Of a DNA stretch of 64,000 bases, positions 46,554 through 55,864 are shown in pieces (position 1 is the stretch's first letter; every line of letters starts with the position of its first letter). Made by a program: the position numbers and the translations under genes. Below the pieces are notes generated by a model, which ran no database searches, was not told the DNA's origin, and saw nothing but the letters and a program-made list of their open reading frames with translations. The DNA is from Streptomyces chattanoogensis (GTDB lineage: Bacteria > Actinomycetota > Actinomycetes > Streptomycetales > Streptomycetaceae): NCBI RefSeq assembly GCF_001294335.1, contig NZ_LGKG01000196.1, positions 186,001-250,000 of the forward strand, read 5' to 3'.

Positions 46554-47638
46554 GAGGCGCCGCCCCCGGCAGAGAGGTTCAGCGCGGCGCGCGCCGCGTC
46601 CATCTCACCCGCCAGGATCTCGACGAGCCGCCCGGCGGGCAGCTCCCGGGCGAGCCGGTGCCCCTGCCCCGCCCAGAGGCTGAGGCCCTGTGCGTCACCG
46701 GCCTTGGCCGCGGCCTTGCGCACGGTGGAGGTGAGGTAGTGGACGGCGGGGTAGGCGGCCGGGGCGTACGGTCCGTGCTCGCGCATGAAACGGTTCACCA
46801 GGCCGCGGGCCGGACGCCCGGAGAACGCCCGGGTCAACTCCGTATGCGTGAACAGGGGGTTGGTCAGCGCCTGCTTGTGCAGCGGGTGCGCGCCCGACTC
46901 GGGGGTGGCGAGGAAGGCGGTGCCCAGCTGGGCCATCGACGCCCCGGCGGCCAGCACCGCCGCGATCTGTGACCCCCGCATCAGCCCGCCCGCGGCGATC
47001 AGCGGGATCTGCACCGCCTCGCGGACCTGGCCGAGCAGCGCCAGCAGTCCCAGCCCCGCGCCGCTCCCGTCCGCATGCGGATCGTCCCGGTGGGTGCCCT
47101 GGTGGCCGCCGGCCTCGATGCCCTGGACGCACACCGCATCCGCGCCCGACCACTGCGCGGCCTGTGCCTCGGCGGCCGTGGTGACCGTGACGACGGTGTA
47201 CGTACCGACCTTGGCGAAGGAGTCGAGAACGGCCCGCGAGGGGCAGCCGAAGGTGAACGACACCATCGGCACCGGGTCTTCCCGCAGTATCGCGAGCTTG
47301 GCCTCGTAGCCGTCGTCGCTGGGCCCGTCGATGTCGCCGAGCTCGGTCTCGTACCAGGCGGTCTCGCCGGCGAGCTGCTCGCGGTAGACCTCGACGGCGG
47401 CGGGGTCGGCCAGCGAGGGCTGCGGCATGAAGAGATTGACGCCGAAGGGCCGGTCGGTCAGCGACCGCAGCTGTTTGATCTCCTGATACATGCCGTCGGC
47501 GGTCTTGTAGCCGGCGGCGAGAAAGCCGAGACCGCCGGCGCCGCAGACGGCGGCGGCCAGCCCGGGTCCGGAGCCGCCTCCCGCCATCGGCGCCTGCACG
47601 ATCGGGTAGCGGCAGAGATCGGTCAGTGCGGTGGGCAT
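46550..47638 (-). CDS. nitronate monooxygenase (2-nitropropane dioxygenase family)
   Basis: FMN-dependent TIM-barrel enzyme oxidising alkyl nitronates. 362 residues. P-I-V-Q-A-P-M-A-G-G at the start, V-Q-G-I-E-A-G-G-H-Q-G-T-H with the catalytic His region near 175, and the phosphate-binding A-A-G-G-L-M-R-G-S-Q-I-A-A. It is inserted between dnaJ and rsmE and is translationally coupled to rsmE. A terminator separates it from dnaJ. Confidence 0.9.
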   Translation of the reverse strand: MPTALTDLCRYPIVQAPMAGGGSGPGLAAAVCGAGGLGFLAAGYKTADGMYQEIKQLRSLTDRPFGVNLFMPQPSLADPAAVEVYREQLAGETAWYETELGDIDGPSDDGYEAKLAILREDPVPMVSFTFGCPSRAVLDSFAKVGTYTVVTVTTAAEAQAAQWSGADAVCVQGIEAGGHQGTHRDDPHADGSGAGLGLLALLGQVREAVQIPLIAAGGLMRGSQIAAVLAAGASMAQLGTAFLATPESGAHPLHKQALTNPLFTHTELTRAFSGRPARGLVNRFMREHGPYAPAAYPAVHYLTSTVRKAAAKAGDAQGLSLWAGQGHRLARELPAGRLVEILAGEMDAARAALNLSAGGGAS

Positions 47639-47659
47639 GGCTACATCGTGTCACGGGAC

Positions 47660-47690
47660 GCGCCGAGCCCCCGCATCAGGGGCTCGGCGC
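47660..47690 (-). terminator. dnaJ terminator
   Basis: GCGCCGAGCCCC (47660-47671) and GGGGCTCGGCGC (47679-47690) form a 12-bp stem with a 7-nt loop, 73 nt past the dnaJ stop on the minus strand. Confidence 0.75.
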
Positions 47691-47762
47691 AGGTCAGGGG
47701 CCCAGAAGGTACGGACCTAAGGGCCGTTGCGGTGTCTTCCCGGGGGACAACCCCTGGTGGGA

Positions 47763-48899
47763 CTACCGCCCGTTGAACGCATCCTTGAGGCGCGAGAACA
47801 GGCCCTGCTGCCCCGGCTGGAACTGCCCCGTGGGCCGTTCCTCGCCGCGCAGCTTGGCCAGCCGCCGCAGCAGCTCCTCCTGCTCGGGGTCGAGCTTGGT
47901 GGGCGTCTGCACCTCGACATGGACGATCAGATCGCCGCGGCCGCCGCCGCGCAGATGCGTGACACCGCGCTGGTGCAGCGGGATCGACTGGCCGGACTGG
48001 GTACCGGGCCGGACATCGATCTCCTCCACCCCGTCCAGCGTCTCCAGCGGGCACTTCGTGCCCAGCGCCGCCGCCGTCATCGGGATGGTGACCGTGCAGT
48101 GCAGATCGTCGCCGCGCCGCTGGAAGACCGGGTGCGCCAGCTCGTGGATCTCGACGTAGAGGTCACCGGCCGGGCCGCCGCCGGGGCCGACCTCGCCCTC
48201 GCCCGCGAGCTGGATGCGGGTGCCGTTGTCGACACCGGCGGGGATCTTGACCGTCAGCGTGCGACGGGAGCGGATCCGGCCGTCACCGGCGCACTCGGGG
48301 CACGGCGTCGGCACGACCGTACCGAAGCCCTGGCACTGCGGACACGGCCGCGAGGTCATGACCTGGCCGAGGAAGGACCGGGTGACCTGCGAGACCTCAC
48401 CGCGGCCGCGGCACATGTCACAGGTCTGCGCGGACGTACCGGGCGCCGCGCCCTCGCCGGTGCACGTCGTACAGACGATGGCGGTGTCGACCTGGATGTC
48501 CTTGGTCGTACCGAAGGCCGCCTCGTTCAGCTCGATGTCGAGCCGGATCATGGCGTCCTGGCCGCGGCGGGTGCGCGAGCGCGGGCCGCGCTGCGAGGCC
48601 GTGCCGAAGAAGGCGTCCATGATGTCGGAGAAGTTGCCGAAGCCGGCACCGAAACCGCCCGCGCCGCCGGCGCCGCCCGACTGCGAGAGCGGGTCGCCAC
48701 CGAGGTCGTAGACCTGCTTCTTCTGCGGGTCCGACAGCACCTCGTAAGCGGCGTTGATCTCCTTGAACCGCTCCTGGGTCTTCGGATCCGGGTTCACGTC
48801 CGGGTGCAGCTCGCGCGCCAGCCGACGGAAGGCCTTCTTGATCTGGTCCTGCGAGGCGTCACGGCTGACGCCGAGGACCGAGTAGTAATCCGTGGCCAC
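47763..48899 (-). CDS. dnaJ: chaperone DnaJ (hrcA-linked copy)
   Basis: Hsp40 co-chaperone of DnaK. The J domain has the H-P-D motif (L-H-P-D-V-N near residue 37). A Gly/Phe-rich linker follows (G-A-G-G-F-G-A-G-F-G). The zinc domain has four C-x-x-C motifs (C-T-T-C, C-D-M-C, C-P-Q-C, C-P-E-C), then the substrate-binding domains. 378 residues. The GTG at 48899 immediately follows the hrcA TAA stop (48902-48900), so the two are one operon under CIRCE control. Streptomyces usually carry a second dnaJ in the dnaK operon. Confidence 0.95.
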   Translation of the reverse strand: MATDYYSVLGVSRDASQDQIKKAFRRLARELHPDVNPDPKTQERFKEINAAYEVLSDPQKKQVYDLGGDPLSQSGGAGGAGGFGAGFGNFSDIMDAFFGTASQRGPRSRTRRGQDAMIRLDIELNEAAFGTTKDIQVDTAIVCTTCTGEGAAPGTSAQTCDMCRGRGEVSQVTRSFLGQVMTSRPCPQCQGFGTVVPTPCPECAGDGRIRSRRTLTVKIPAGVDNGTRIQLAGEGEVGPGGGPAGDLYVEIHELAHPVFQRRGDDLHCTVTIPMTAAALGTKCPLETLDGVEEIDVRPGTQSGQSIPLHQRGVTHLRGGGRGDLIVHVEVQTPTKLDPEQEELLRRLAKLRGEERPTGQFQPGQQGLFSRLKDAFNGR

Positions 48900-49916
48900 T
48901 TACGACTCCGCGAGGATTTGTCCGACGTAACGTGCCACTGCGCGTACCGCTCCCATCGTTCCGGGGTAGTCCATGCGGGTCGGTCCGACCACGCCGAGTT
49001 TGGCGACTGCCTCGTCGCCCGAACCGTAACCGACGGCCACGACCGATGTGGACGTCAGGCCTTCGTGGGCATTCTCATGCCCGATACGTACGGTCATGCC
49101 CGAGTCCTTGGCTTCCCCGAGCAGCTTGAGCAGCACCACATGCTCCTCAAGGGCCTCCAGCACCGGGCGGATGGTCAGGGGGAAATCGTGTCCGAAGCGC
49201 GTGAGGTTGGCGGTGCCGCCGATCATCAGCCGCTCTTCGGTCTCCTCCACCAGAGTCTCCAGCAACACCGACAGCACTGTCGAGACCGTGCCGCGGTCGT
49301 CCTGCTCGAAGGACTCCGGGAGATCTTGCACCAACTGGGGCACATCCGTGAAACGGCGCCCCACCACACGGCTGTTGAGCCGCGCCCGCAGATCCGCGAG
49401 CGAGGTCTCGCCGAACGGCGCCTGGCAGTCGATCAGCCGCTGCTCGACCCGTCCGGTGTCGGTGATCAGTACGAGCATCAGCCGGGCCGGGGCCAGCGCC
49501 AGCAGCTCGACATGGCGGACCGTGGACCGGGTCAGCGACGGGTACTGCACCACCGCCACCTGGCGGGTCAGCTGCGCCAGCAGCCGGACCGTGCGACCGA
49601 CGACGTCATCGAGGTCGACGGCGCCGTCGAGGAAGTTCTGGATGGCCCGCCGCTCCGGGGACGACAGCGGCTTGACGCCCGCCAGCCTGTCGACGAAGAG
49701 GCGGTACCCCTTGTCGGTGGGGATCCGCCCGGCGCTGGTGTGCGGCTGGGCGATGAATCCCTCGTCCTCCAGGGCGGCCATGTCGTTGCGGATGGTGGCC
49801 GGGGAGACGCCGAGCTTGTGGCGCTCCGTGAGCGCCTTCGAGCCGACCGGCTCCTCCGTGCCGACATAGTCCTGGACGATGGCGCGCAGCACTTCGAGCC
49901 TGCGTTCACTGAGCAT
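48900..49916 (-). CDS. hrcA: heat-inducible transcriptional repressor HrcA
   Basis: Represses class I heat-shock genes by binding CIRCE. The N-terminal winged helix has [21 protein letters not shown] and [13 protein letters not shown]; a GAF-like dimerisation region follows. The ATG at 49916 (M-L-S-E-R-R-L) has GGAGG 8 nt upstream; a further in-frame ATG at 49940 is possible. 338 residues. A CIRCE element lies 43 bp upstream, so it is autoregulated together with dnaJ. Confidence 0.96.
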   Translation of the reverse strand: MLSERRLEVLRAIVQDYVGTEEPVGSKALTERHKLGVSPATIRNDMAALEDEGFIAQPHTSAGRIPTDKGYRLFVDRLAGVKPLSSPERRAIQNFLDGAVDLDDVVGRTVRLLAQLTRQVAVVQYPSLTRSTVRHVELLALAPARLMLVLITDTGRVEQRLIDCQAPFGETSLADLRARLNSRVVGRRFTDVPQLVQDLPESFEQDDRGTVSTVLSVLLETLVEETEERLMIGGTANLTRFGHDFPLTIRPVLEALEEHVVLLKLLGEAKDSGMTVRIGHENAHEGLTSTSVVAVGYGSGDEAVAKLGVVGPTRMDYPGTMGAVRAVARYVGQILAES

Positions 49917-49958
49917 TCCGCGCACCTCCAGTCCTGCCATGTCGCCATCCGGTCACTC

Positions 49959-49985
49959 CTGGCACTCACACGGGCCGAGTGCCAG
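49959..49985. promoter_or_regulatory. CIRCE operator
   Basis: CTGGCACTC-N9-GAGTGCCAG is a perfect 9-bp inverted repeat with a 9-nt spacer, the standard CIRCE design (GCACTC/GAGTGC core intact). It sits directly upstream of hrcA and is its own repressor's binding site. Confidence 0.95.
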
Positions 49986-50132
49986 ACCGTAAGCCAGTGT
50001 ACGGCCGGGTAGCGCAACCGCGGCAAGGGCAGCCGTAACGAACCGTCGCCGAACCTCCGCCGGGTGACCGTGATCGGTCGTTCTTGGCCGGTCTGTCGGG
50101 CAACGCTATCGCGATGGAGCTAGCGTCTCGGT

Positions 50133-50870
50133 ATGCACAGTGCTTGGGAAGAGGCCGGGTGGGAACGGCTCGGTGAAGGTGTCGCCAGGCGGCGGATGCC
50201 GGGCTGGGACGAGACCATCGGCGTGATCGCCGGATCGACCGGGGTGATGATCGTCGACACCGGCGCGTCCCTGCGCGACGGCGCCGATCTGCGGCGTGCG
50301 ATCCGTGGCGTGCTGGGCCGGGACGTGACGCATATCGCGCTCACCCACCCGCATTTCGATCATGTCCTGGGCACCGCCGCGTTCGCCGGGGTCGAGGTGT
50401 TCGGCGCGACCGGGCTGGCGGATCTGCTGCTGCGCGAGCGGGACGAGCTGCGGCGGGACGCGGAACGCCACGGCATCGACGCGCATGCCGCCGCCGAGGC
50501 CACCGATCTGCTGGTGCGCCCGCATCACCATGTGCACGACGAACTGGCCGTCGACCTCGGCGACCGGCAGGTCATCCTCGCCAATGTCGGCCCCGGGCAC
50601 ACCGCCCACGATCTGGCCGTCCTGGTGCCTGGCCGGCACGGCGCCCCCGCGATCGTCTTCTGCGGCGACCTGGTCGAGGAGTCCGGCGAACCGAGCGCCG
50701 GCCACGACGCGCTGCCGCAGCAGTGGCCGGCGGCGCTGGACCGGCTGCTGGCCCTCGGCGGCGAGGACGCGGCGTACGTACCGGGGCACGGGGCGGTCGT
50801 GGACGCCGCCTTCGTACGGGCGCAGCGGGATGCGCTCGCCGTGCGCTTCGGGGTGACGCCCCCCGCCTGA
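50133..50870 (+). CDS. metallo-beta-lactamase-fold hydrolase
   Basis: 245 residues. The T-H-P-H-F-D-H-V-L-G metal motif is near residue 71, with N-V-G-P-G-H-T-A-H-D and V-F-C-G-D-L-V as further ligands and the C-terminal Y-V-P-G-H-G. No substrate can be assigned. ATG 50133 begins M-H-S-A-W-E-E-A-G-W. It is divergent from hrcA and 65 nt before the DUF3097 gene on the same strand, so the two may form a unit. Confidence 0.88.
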   Translation: MHSAWEEAGWERLGEGVARRRMPGWDETIGVIAGSTGVMIVDTGASLRDGADLRRAIRGVLGRDVTHIALTHPHFDHVLGTAAFAGVEVFGATGLADLLLRERDELRRDAERHGIDAHAAAEATDLLVRPHHHVHDELAVDLGDRQVILANVGPGHTAHDLAVLVPGRHGAPAIVFCGDLVEESGEPSAGHDALPQQWPAALDRLLALGGEDAAYVPGHGAVVDAAFVRAQRDALAVRFGVTPPA

Positions 50871-50935
50871 TCCTCCCGCCCGGCAAGCCCGTCCCTTACG
50901 CCACCCGCTCACCAGAACAGGACCCCCGCCACCCC

Positions 50936-51769
50936 ATGCGCAGCAAGCAGTACGGCCCCGACCTCACCCCTCCCTGGAAGAAGCAGCAGCCCGCGCCCGA
51001 GGTGGCGGCCGAGGCCGATCTCGTCGTGGAGGAGGTCACCACCGGCTTCTGCGGCGCCGTGATCCGCTGCGAGAAGACGGCCGAGGGGCCGACGGTCACC
51101 CTGGAGGACCGCTTCGGCAAGCACCGGGTCTTCCCGATGGCGCCGCGCGGATTCCTGCTGGAGGGCCGCGTCGTCACCCTCGTACGGCCCCGGAGCGGCC
51201 CGGCGCCGAGCCGTCCGGCCCGTACGGCGTCGGGATCGCTCGCCGTGCCCGGCGCCCGCGCCCGCGTCGCGCGCGCCGGGCGCATTTATGTGGAAGGGCG
51301 GCACGACGCGGAGCTGGTCGAGCGGGTCTGGGGCGACGACCTGCGGATCGAGGGCGTGGTCGTGGAGTACCTGGAGGGGATCGACGATCTGCCGGCGATC
51401 GTGCGGGGGTTCGCACCGGGGCCCGATGCCCGGCTGGGGGTACTGGTGGATCACCTGGTGCCGGGGTCGAAGGAGTCCCGGATCGCGGCCGAGGTCACCG
51501 GGGAGCATGCGCTGGTCGTCGGCCATCCGTACATCGATGTGTGGGAGGCGGTGAAACCGGCGTCGGTGGGGATTCCGGCGTGGCCGTCCGTCCCGCACGG
51601 CCAGGACTGGAAGACGGGGGTGTGCCGGGCGCTGGGCTGGCCGGAGAACACCGGAGTGGCGTGGCAGCGGATCCTGGGCTGCGTGCGGTCGTACAAGGAC
51701 CTGGAGCCGGCGTTGCTGGGGCGGGTGGAGGAGCTGATCGACTTCGTTACGGTCGGCGGTGCGGCTTGA
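50936..51769 (+). CDS. DUF3097 family protein
   Basis: 277 residues, an actinobacteria-restricted family of unknown function. N-terminal R-S-K-Q-Y-G-P-D-L, a beta-barrel-like part (E-D-R-F-G-K-H-R-V-F-P-M), then Y-V-E-G-R-H-D-A-E-L-V-E-R-V-W-G and L-G-V-L-V-D-H-L-V-P-G-S-K-E. The E-G-x-x-D and D-H pair resembles a TOPRIM-type metal site (as in RNase M5), which hints at a nucleic-acid enzyme; that is inference. ATG 50936 (M-R-S-K) chosen over longer upstream frames. Confidence 0.8.
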   Translation: MRSKQYGPDLTPPWKKQQPAPEVAAEADLVVEEVTTGFCGAVIRCEKTAEGPTVTLEDRFGKHRVFPMAPRGFLLEGRVVTLVRPRSGPAPSRPARTASGSLAVPGARARVARAGRIYVEGRHDAELVERVWGDDLRIEGVVVEYLEGIDDLPAIVRGFAPGPDARLGVLVDHLVPGSKESRIAAEVTGEHALVVGHPYIDVWEAVKPASVGIPAWPSVPHGQDWKTGVCRALGWPENTGVAWQRILGCVRSYKDLEPALLGRVEELIDFVTVGGAA

Positions 51770-52326
51770 CGTTGGGGAGGGTGCCGAACTCCGAGGTGTC
51801 CAGCTCGATGCCGAGCATGGGCAAGGACACGGACTCGCCGAATTTACTGATGTGCTGACACCGGTAGTCGGCCTCTTCACCGCTGTAGGCAGGATCGGTG
51901 AGCAGCACGCACTGAGCCATGATGGGGTCGATGATGAGGGATCTTTCCCGCTGCGTAGATCGAGCGCTTGACGCCGTAATCGCGGTCGACGCTGTTCTTG
52001 GAGACGACCTCGACCAGCATCGTGATGAGCTGGGCGGGCAGCAGGCGGCCTGATTCCGGCCCCGCATCGCGGTCCAGCACGACGAGGTCCGGCTGAGGCT
52101 CACTGGTTTCGCTCAGCAGATCGATGTTCTGCGTCTGGAGGCAGTCCCACTTCTGGTCCGGGATCTGCCGCAGCGCCCTCAGCACGATCCGGTTGTGCAC
52201 CAGATCCGGCCCCGCCATCATCACGATTTCCCCCCGCAGGAGTTCCGCCTTGAACCCATCGGGAACCTCAAGGCCCTCGAACATCTTGACGATGTGTGTG
52301 ATCGGCCGGTCATCCACCGCAGTCAT
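51747..52326 (-). pseudogene. Uma2 family endonuclease-like gene, frameshifted
   Basis: The first 130 residues (from ATG 52326) match Uma2/DUF820 proteins: F-K-A-E-L-L-R-G-E-I-V-M-M, P-Q-P-D-L-V-V-L and L-V-E-V-V-S-K-N-S-V-D-R-D-Y with the PD-(D/E)xK acidic residues. After Y-A-A-G-K-I-P (about 51940) this frame gives unrelated sequence. The family's expected C-terminus (L-I-I-D-P, C-V-L-L-T-D-P, V-S-L-P-M-L-G-I-E-L-D-T-S-E-F) continues in the neighbouring frame to 51747. The junction fits a small deletion (2 mod 3, for example 8 bp). The end overlaps the DUF3097 gene by 23 bp. A sequencing error is the alternative. Confidence 0.8.
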
Positions 52327-52428
52327 CTCCGTGGCCCTCCGCTTCCACCATCGTCCTAGTACGACGGCAGCCTGGGGACAGCTCGGGCGGATGCTCAGCG
52401 CACCCGCATTGGTTCACTCGTACGAGTA

Positions 52429-53670
52429 TCAGTCCACCAGATCCCGCACCACCGCGTCAGCCAACAACCGCCCCCGCAGTGTCAGAACGGCCCGTCCGGC
52501 CTCATACGGCCCCGCCTCCAGCAGCCCGTCCGCCAACGCCCGCTCCGCCGCCCGCGCCCCCGCGGAGGCCAGGATGTCCAGCGGGCAGCCGTCCGCCAGC
52601 CGCAGCTCCAGCAGGATGCGCTCCACCCGCCGGTCCTCGTCCGGCAGGATCTCGCGGCCCGCGCCCGGGGAGCGGCCCTCGGCCAGGGCCTGGGCGTAGG
52701 CGCCGGGGTGCTTGACGTTCCACCAGCGGACGCCGCCGACGTGGCTGTGGGCGCCGGGGCCCGCGCCCCACCAGTCGGCGCCGGTCCAGTACAGCTCGTT
52801 GTGGCGGCAGCGGGCGGCCTCGGTGGTGGCCCAGTTGGAGACCTCGTACCAGGTGAAACCGGCCGCGGCGAGGCGTTCGTCGGCGATGAGGTAGCGGTCG
52901 GCGTGGACGTCGTCGTCGGTCATCGGGACCTCGCCACGGCGGATCCGGCGGGCGAGCTGGGTGCCCTCCTCGACGATCAGGGCGTAGGCGGAGATGTGGT
53001 CGGGGCCGGCGCCGAGGGCCGCGTCGAGGGAGGCCCGCCAGTCGTCGTCGGTCTCGCCGGGGGTGCCGTAGATCAGGTCGAGGTTGACGTGCTCGAATCC
53101 GGCCGCGCGGGCCTCGGCGACGCAGGCCTCGGGGCGGCCGGGGGTGTGCGTACGGTCGAGGATCTTCAGGACGTGCTGCCGGGCGCTCTGCATGCCGAAG
53201 GAGATGCGGTTGAAGCCGCCGGCGCGGAGGTCGGCGAGGTAGCGCGGGTCGACGGATTCCGGGTTGGCCTCGGTGGTGATCTCGGCGCCCGGGGCGAGGC
53301 CGAATTCGTCGCGGATGGCGGCCAGCATGCGGACCAGATCGGCGGCGGGGAGGAGGGTCGGGGTGCCGCCTCCCACGAAGACCGTCTCCACCGGGCGCGG
53401 GTCGTCGCCCAGCACCTTGCGGGCCAGCCGGATCTCCTCGACGACGTGGTCGGCATAGTTGTCGCGAGAGGCCAGGGCGCCGCCGGAGCCGCGCAGCTCG
53501 CTCGCGGTGTAGGTGTTGAAGTCGCAGTAGCCGCAGCGGGTCGCGCAGTACGGAACGTGGAGGTAGAAACCGAGGGGTCGCCCGGCCGCCCCTGCCAGCG
53601 CAGAGCGGGGCAGCGCCCCGTCCTCGGGCATCGGCTCACCATCAGGCAGTGCGGAAGGCATGGCATCCAT
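52429..53670 (-). CDS. hemW: radical SAM heme chaperone HemW
   Basis: Coproporphyrinogen oxidase-like radical SAM protein now regarded as a heme chaperone. The C-A-T-R-C-G-Y-C cluster motif (CxxxCxxC) is near residue 45, after F-Y-L-H-V-P-Y, followed by V-F-V-G-G-G-T-P-T and N-L-D-L-I-Y-G-T-P-G-E-T. 413 residues. It lacks the extra N-terminal part of true oxygen-independent HemN. ATG 53670 or the ATG at 53661 may be the start. In many bacteria hemW lies near hrcA, as here. Confidence 0.93.
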   Translation of the reverse strand: MDAMPSALPDGEPMPEDGALPRSALAGAAGRPLGFYLHVPYCATRCGYCDFNTYTASELRGSGGALASRDNYADHVVEEIRLARKVLGDDPRPVETVFVGGGTPTLLPAADLVRMLAAIRDEFGLAPGAEITTEANPESVDPRYLADLRAGGFNRISFGMQSARQHVLKILDRTHTPGRPEACVAEARAAGFEHVNLDLIYGTPGETDDDWRASLDAALGAGPDHISAYALIVEEGTQLARRIRRGEVPMTDDDVHADRYLIADERLAAAGFTWYEVSNWATTEAARCRHNELYWTGADWWGAGPGAHSHVGGVRWWNVKHPGAYAQALAEGRSPGAGREILPDEDRRVERILLELRLADGCPLDILASAGARAAERALADGLLEAGPYEAGRAVLTLRGRLLADAVVRDLVD

Positions 53671-53707
53671 TGTCCGTCATGGCGGAGGCGTGGCGTCCCG
53701 CCGCCCG

Positions 53708-55864
53708 TTACGCCTCCCCCGCCGCCTGGAGGACCAGCAGCGCCAGGTCGTCGTCGGGCGGGGTGGGCGCGAAGGAGTGCACCGTGTTGCGGATGTGATC
53801 CGCGATGGCGGTGGCACCCAGGCCGGTGCAGGCGGCGAGGGCCGTGGCCAGGCCGTCCTCGTCGTCGAAGAGCCGGCCGTCGGAGCGGCGCTCGGTGACC
53901 CCGTCGGTGACGCACAGCAGCGTCTCCCCGGGGCAGAGGTCGAACGATTCGCTGACGTAGCTCGCGTCCTCGACGACGCCCAGCAGCATCTGCGGCGCGG
54001 CGACGACCCGGACCGCGCCGTCCGCGCCCAGCACCAGCGGGAGCGGGTGGCCGGCGCTGGCGAGGGTGCAGCGGGCGCCGCCGGGGCCGCCGTGGTACGG
54101 CACGATCTCGCCGTAGAGGAGGGACAGGAAGCGGGCCTGCTCACCCTCCTCGCGGATCTCGACGGGGGCCTCGGCGCCCGCGCCCGCGGCCGCCACGGCT
54201 GCCGCGACCGCCGCCACGGAATCGGCGGCCTCCCGCGCCATCGTCTTGTTGAGGCGGTCGAGGACCTCGGCGACCCCGAAGCCGTCGCGGGCCAGCAGCC
54301 GCAGCACCGGGCGGGCCAGGCCGGTCACCGCGGCCGCCTCGGGGCCGCTGCCGCAGACATCGCCGAGGGCGAAGCACCAGCGGCCGTCCCCGGCGTCGAA
54401 GAGGTCCCAGAAGTCGCCGCCCGCCCAGGCGCCCTCACGGGGCTCGTAGACCACCGCGGACTCCACGCCGGGCACCTGCGCGCGGCCCCGGGGCAGCAGC
54501 CGGCGCTGCAGAACCTGGCTGATGCGTTCCTGACGGCTGTAGGCGCGGGCGGTGGCCACGGCGCGGGCGACCCGGCGGCACAGGTCCTCCACCAGGCCGA
54601 TGACCTCGTCGGGGAAGCGGAGCAGACCGGCCCGGCCGAGCAGGAGGGTGCCCAGGCGGCGGCCGCCCGCCACCAGGGGGCAGGCCAGGGCCGCGCCACC
54701 AGGGCCGTAGCCGTTCGGCTCCGGCGGCCAGGGCCAGCGGACCGCGGCGGGCGTGCTGCTCAGGCCGGAGTGGTGGCCGGCCATCGGGGGCGGGTCCTGT
54801 TCCAGGGCGCTGCGCAGCGAATCGATCCGGCTCTCGTGGGAGTGCCAGACGCGGGCCAGCCGCTGCGCCTCGCCGTCCCCCTCGATGCCGCGGCCGGGCG
54901 CGCCGCCGTCGCCGTCGTACAGCCACACCGCGCACCAGTCGGCGAGCCGCGGCACGGTCAGCTGGGCGGCGAGTGAGGCGACCTGGTCGGCGTCGAGCTG
55001 GCCGGAGAGCAGATCGGAGGCCTCGGCGAGGAAGGACAGGGCGCCCTGGTGCACCCAGTCGCCCTCGGAGACGTGCCGCACGGTGCGGCGCGGGGTGGGC
55101 GCGAGGAGTTCGGCGGCGTGCAGGCCGCGCTGCAGCAGCTGGTTGTCGAAGACGCCCTCCGCATCCGGCCGGGCGCCGTTCTCGGTGCCCGCGGGCAGCC
55201 GGAACCATACGGTCTTCCGGGCGCGGCGGTAGGTGATGCCCCAGGACTCGGCGACCGCGCTGATCAGCTGCAGTCCATGGCCGCCGCCTTCGGACGCCGG
55301 GGCCTCCTCGCGGGCGCGCACCGGGCGGGCCGGGTGGTGGTCGGAAACCTCGATGACGACGGCGGTGCGGGCCGTGCCGTCCGGCCTGTCGGGGTCCGGG
55401 GGCGGGCCTGCGTACGGATCCGGGCTCCCGTAGAGATCGGCGCTCCGGTACGGGTCCGGGCCCTGGTACGGATCCGCGCCCTTGTAGGGATCAGCGGTCT
55501 CGTAGGGATCAGCAGCCTCGTAGGGATCCGGCCCGTCCCCCGGCTCCAGGCAGCAGCGCAGCTCGACGGCGGTGCCCGCGTGCACCACGGCGTTGGTGAC
55601 CAACTCGCTGACCAGCAGCACCGCTTCGTCCGCCAGCCGGTCGGTGAGATCCGCCGAGCCGGGCAGCCCCTGGGCGGTCCAGTCGGCGAACACGGTGCGG
55701 ACGAACTGCCGGGCGGCGGCCGCGGCGCGCGGGTCGCCGGGCAGATGGGCGGCGCGGGAATGCCCGCCACGGGGACGGCCGTCGGGCATCGCGCACGCCG
55801 TCATGATGCCGGCCGGCAGGGCGTCCAGTGATGCGTCCGGTGGTGATGAAGTTGTCGTCCTCAT
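53708..55864 (-). CDS. SpoIIE/PP2C phosphatase with N-terminal HATPase and GAF domains
   Basis: 718 residues. The N-terminal RsbW-like ATPase has its N-box L-V-T-N-A-V-V-H-A (~90) and G-box G-G-G-H-G-L-Q-L-I (~190), separated by seven D-P-Y hexapeptide repeats. A GAF-like region (~250-470) and a C-terminal SpoIIE domain follow, with G-G-D-F-W-D-L, G-D-V-C-G-S-G, C-V-T-D-G-V-T-E-R and D-D-D-L-A-L-L. It probably controls an anti-sigma/anti-anti-sigma switch by phosphorylation and dephosphorylation; no partner gene is adjacent. ATG 55864 (M-R-T-T-T-S-S-P) is chosen over the open frame to 55951. Confidence 0.9.
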   Translation of the reverse strand: MRTTTSSPPDASLDALPAGIMTACAMPDGRPRGGHSRAAHLPGDPRAAAAARQFVRTVFADWTAQGLPGSADLTDRLADEAVLLVSELVTNAVVHAGTAVELRCCLEPGDGPDPYEAADPYETADPYKGADPYQGPDPYRSADLYGSPDPYAGPPPDPDRPDGTARTAVVIEVSDHHPARPVRAREEAPASEGGGHGLQLISAVAESWGITYRRARKTVWFRLPAGTENGARPDAEGVFDNQLLQRGLHAAELLAPTPRRTVRHVSEGDWVHQGALSFLAEASDLLSGQLDADQVASLAAQLTVPRLADWCAVWLYDGDGGAPGRGIEGDGEAQRLARVWHSHESRIDSLRSALEQDPPPMAGHHSGLSSTPAAVRWPWPPEPNGYGPGGAALACPLVAGGRRLGTLLLGRAGLLRFPDEVIGLVEDLCRRVARAVATARAYSRQERISQVLQRRLLPRGRAQVPGVESAVVYEPREGAWAGGDFWDLFDAGDGRWCFALGDVCGSGPEAAAVTGLARPVLRLLARDGFGVAEVLDRLNKTMAREAADSVAAVAAAVAAAGAGAEAPVEIREEGEQARFLSLLYGEIVPYHGGPGGARCTLASAGHPLPLVLGADGAVRVVAAPQMLLGVVEDASYVSESFDLCPGETLLCVTDGVTERRSDGRLFDDEDGLATALAACTGLGATAIADHIRNTVHSFAPTPPDDDLALLVLQAAGEA
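55408..55533 (-). repeat. seven 18-bp coding repeats (D-P-Y-x-x-x) inside the ATPase domain
   Basis: On the minus strand seven in-frame units encode DPYEAA, DPYETA, DPYKGA, DPYQGP, DPYRSA, DLYGSP and DPYAGP. Each unit is 18 bp with GATCC(C)TAC-like cores. They lie in the loop between the N-box and G-box strands of the HATPase fold. Confidence 0.9.
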
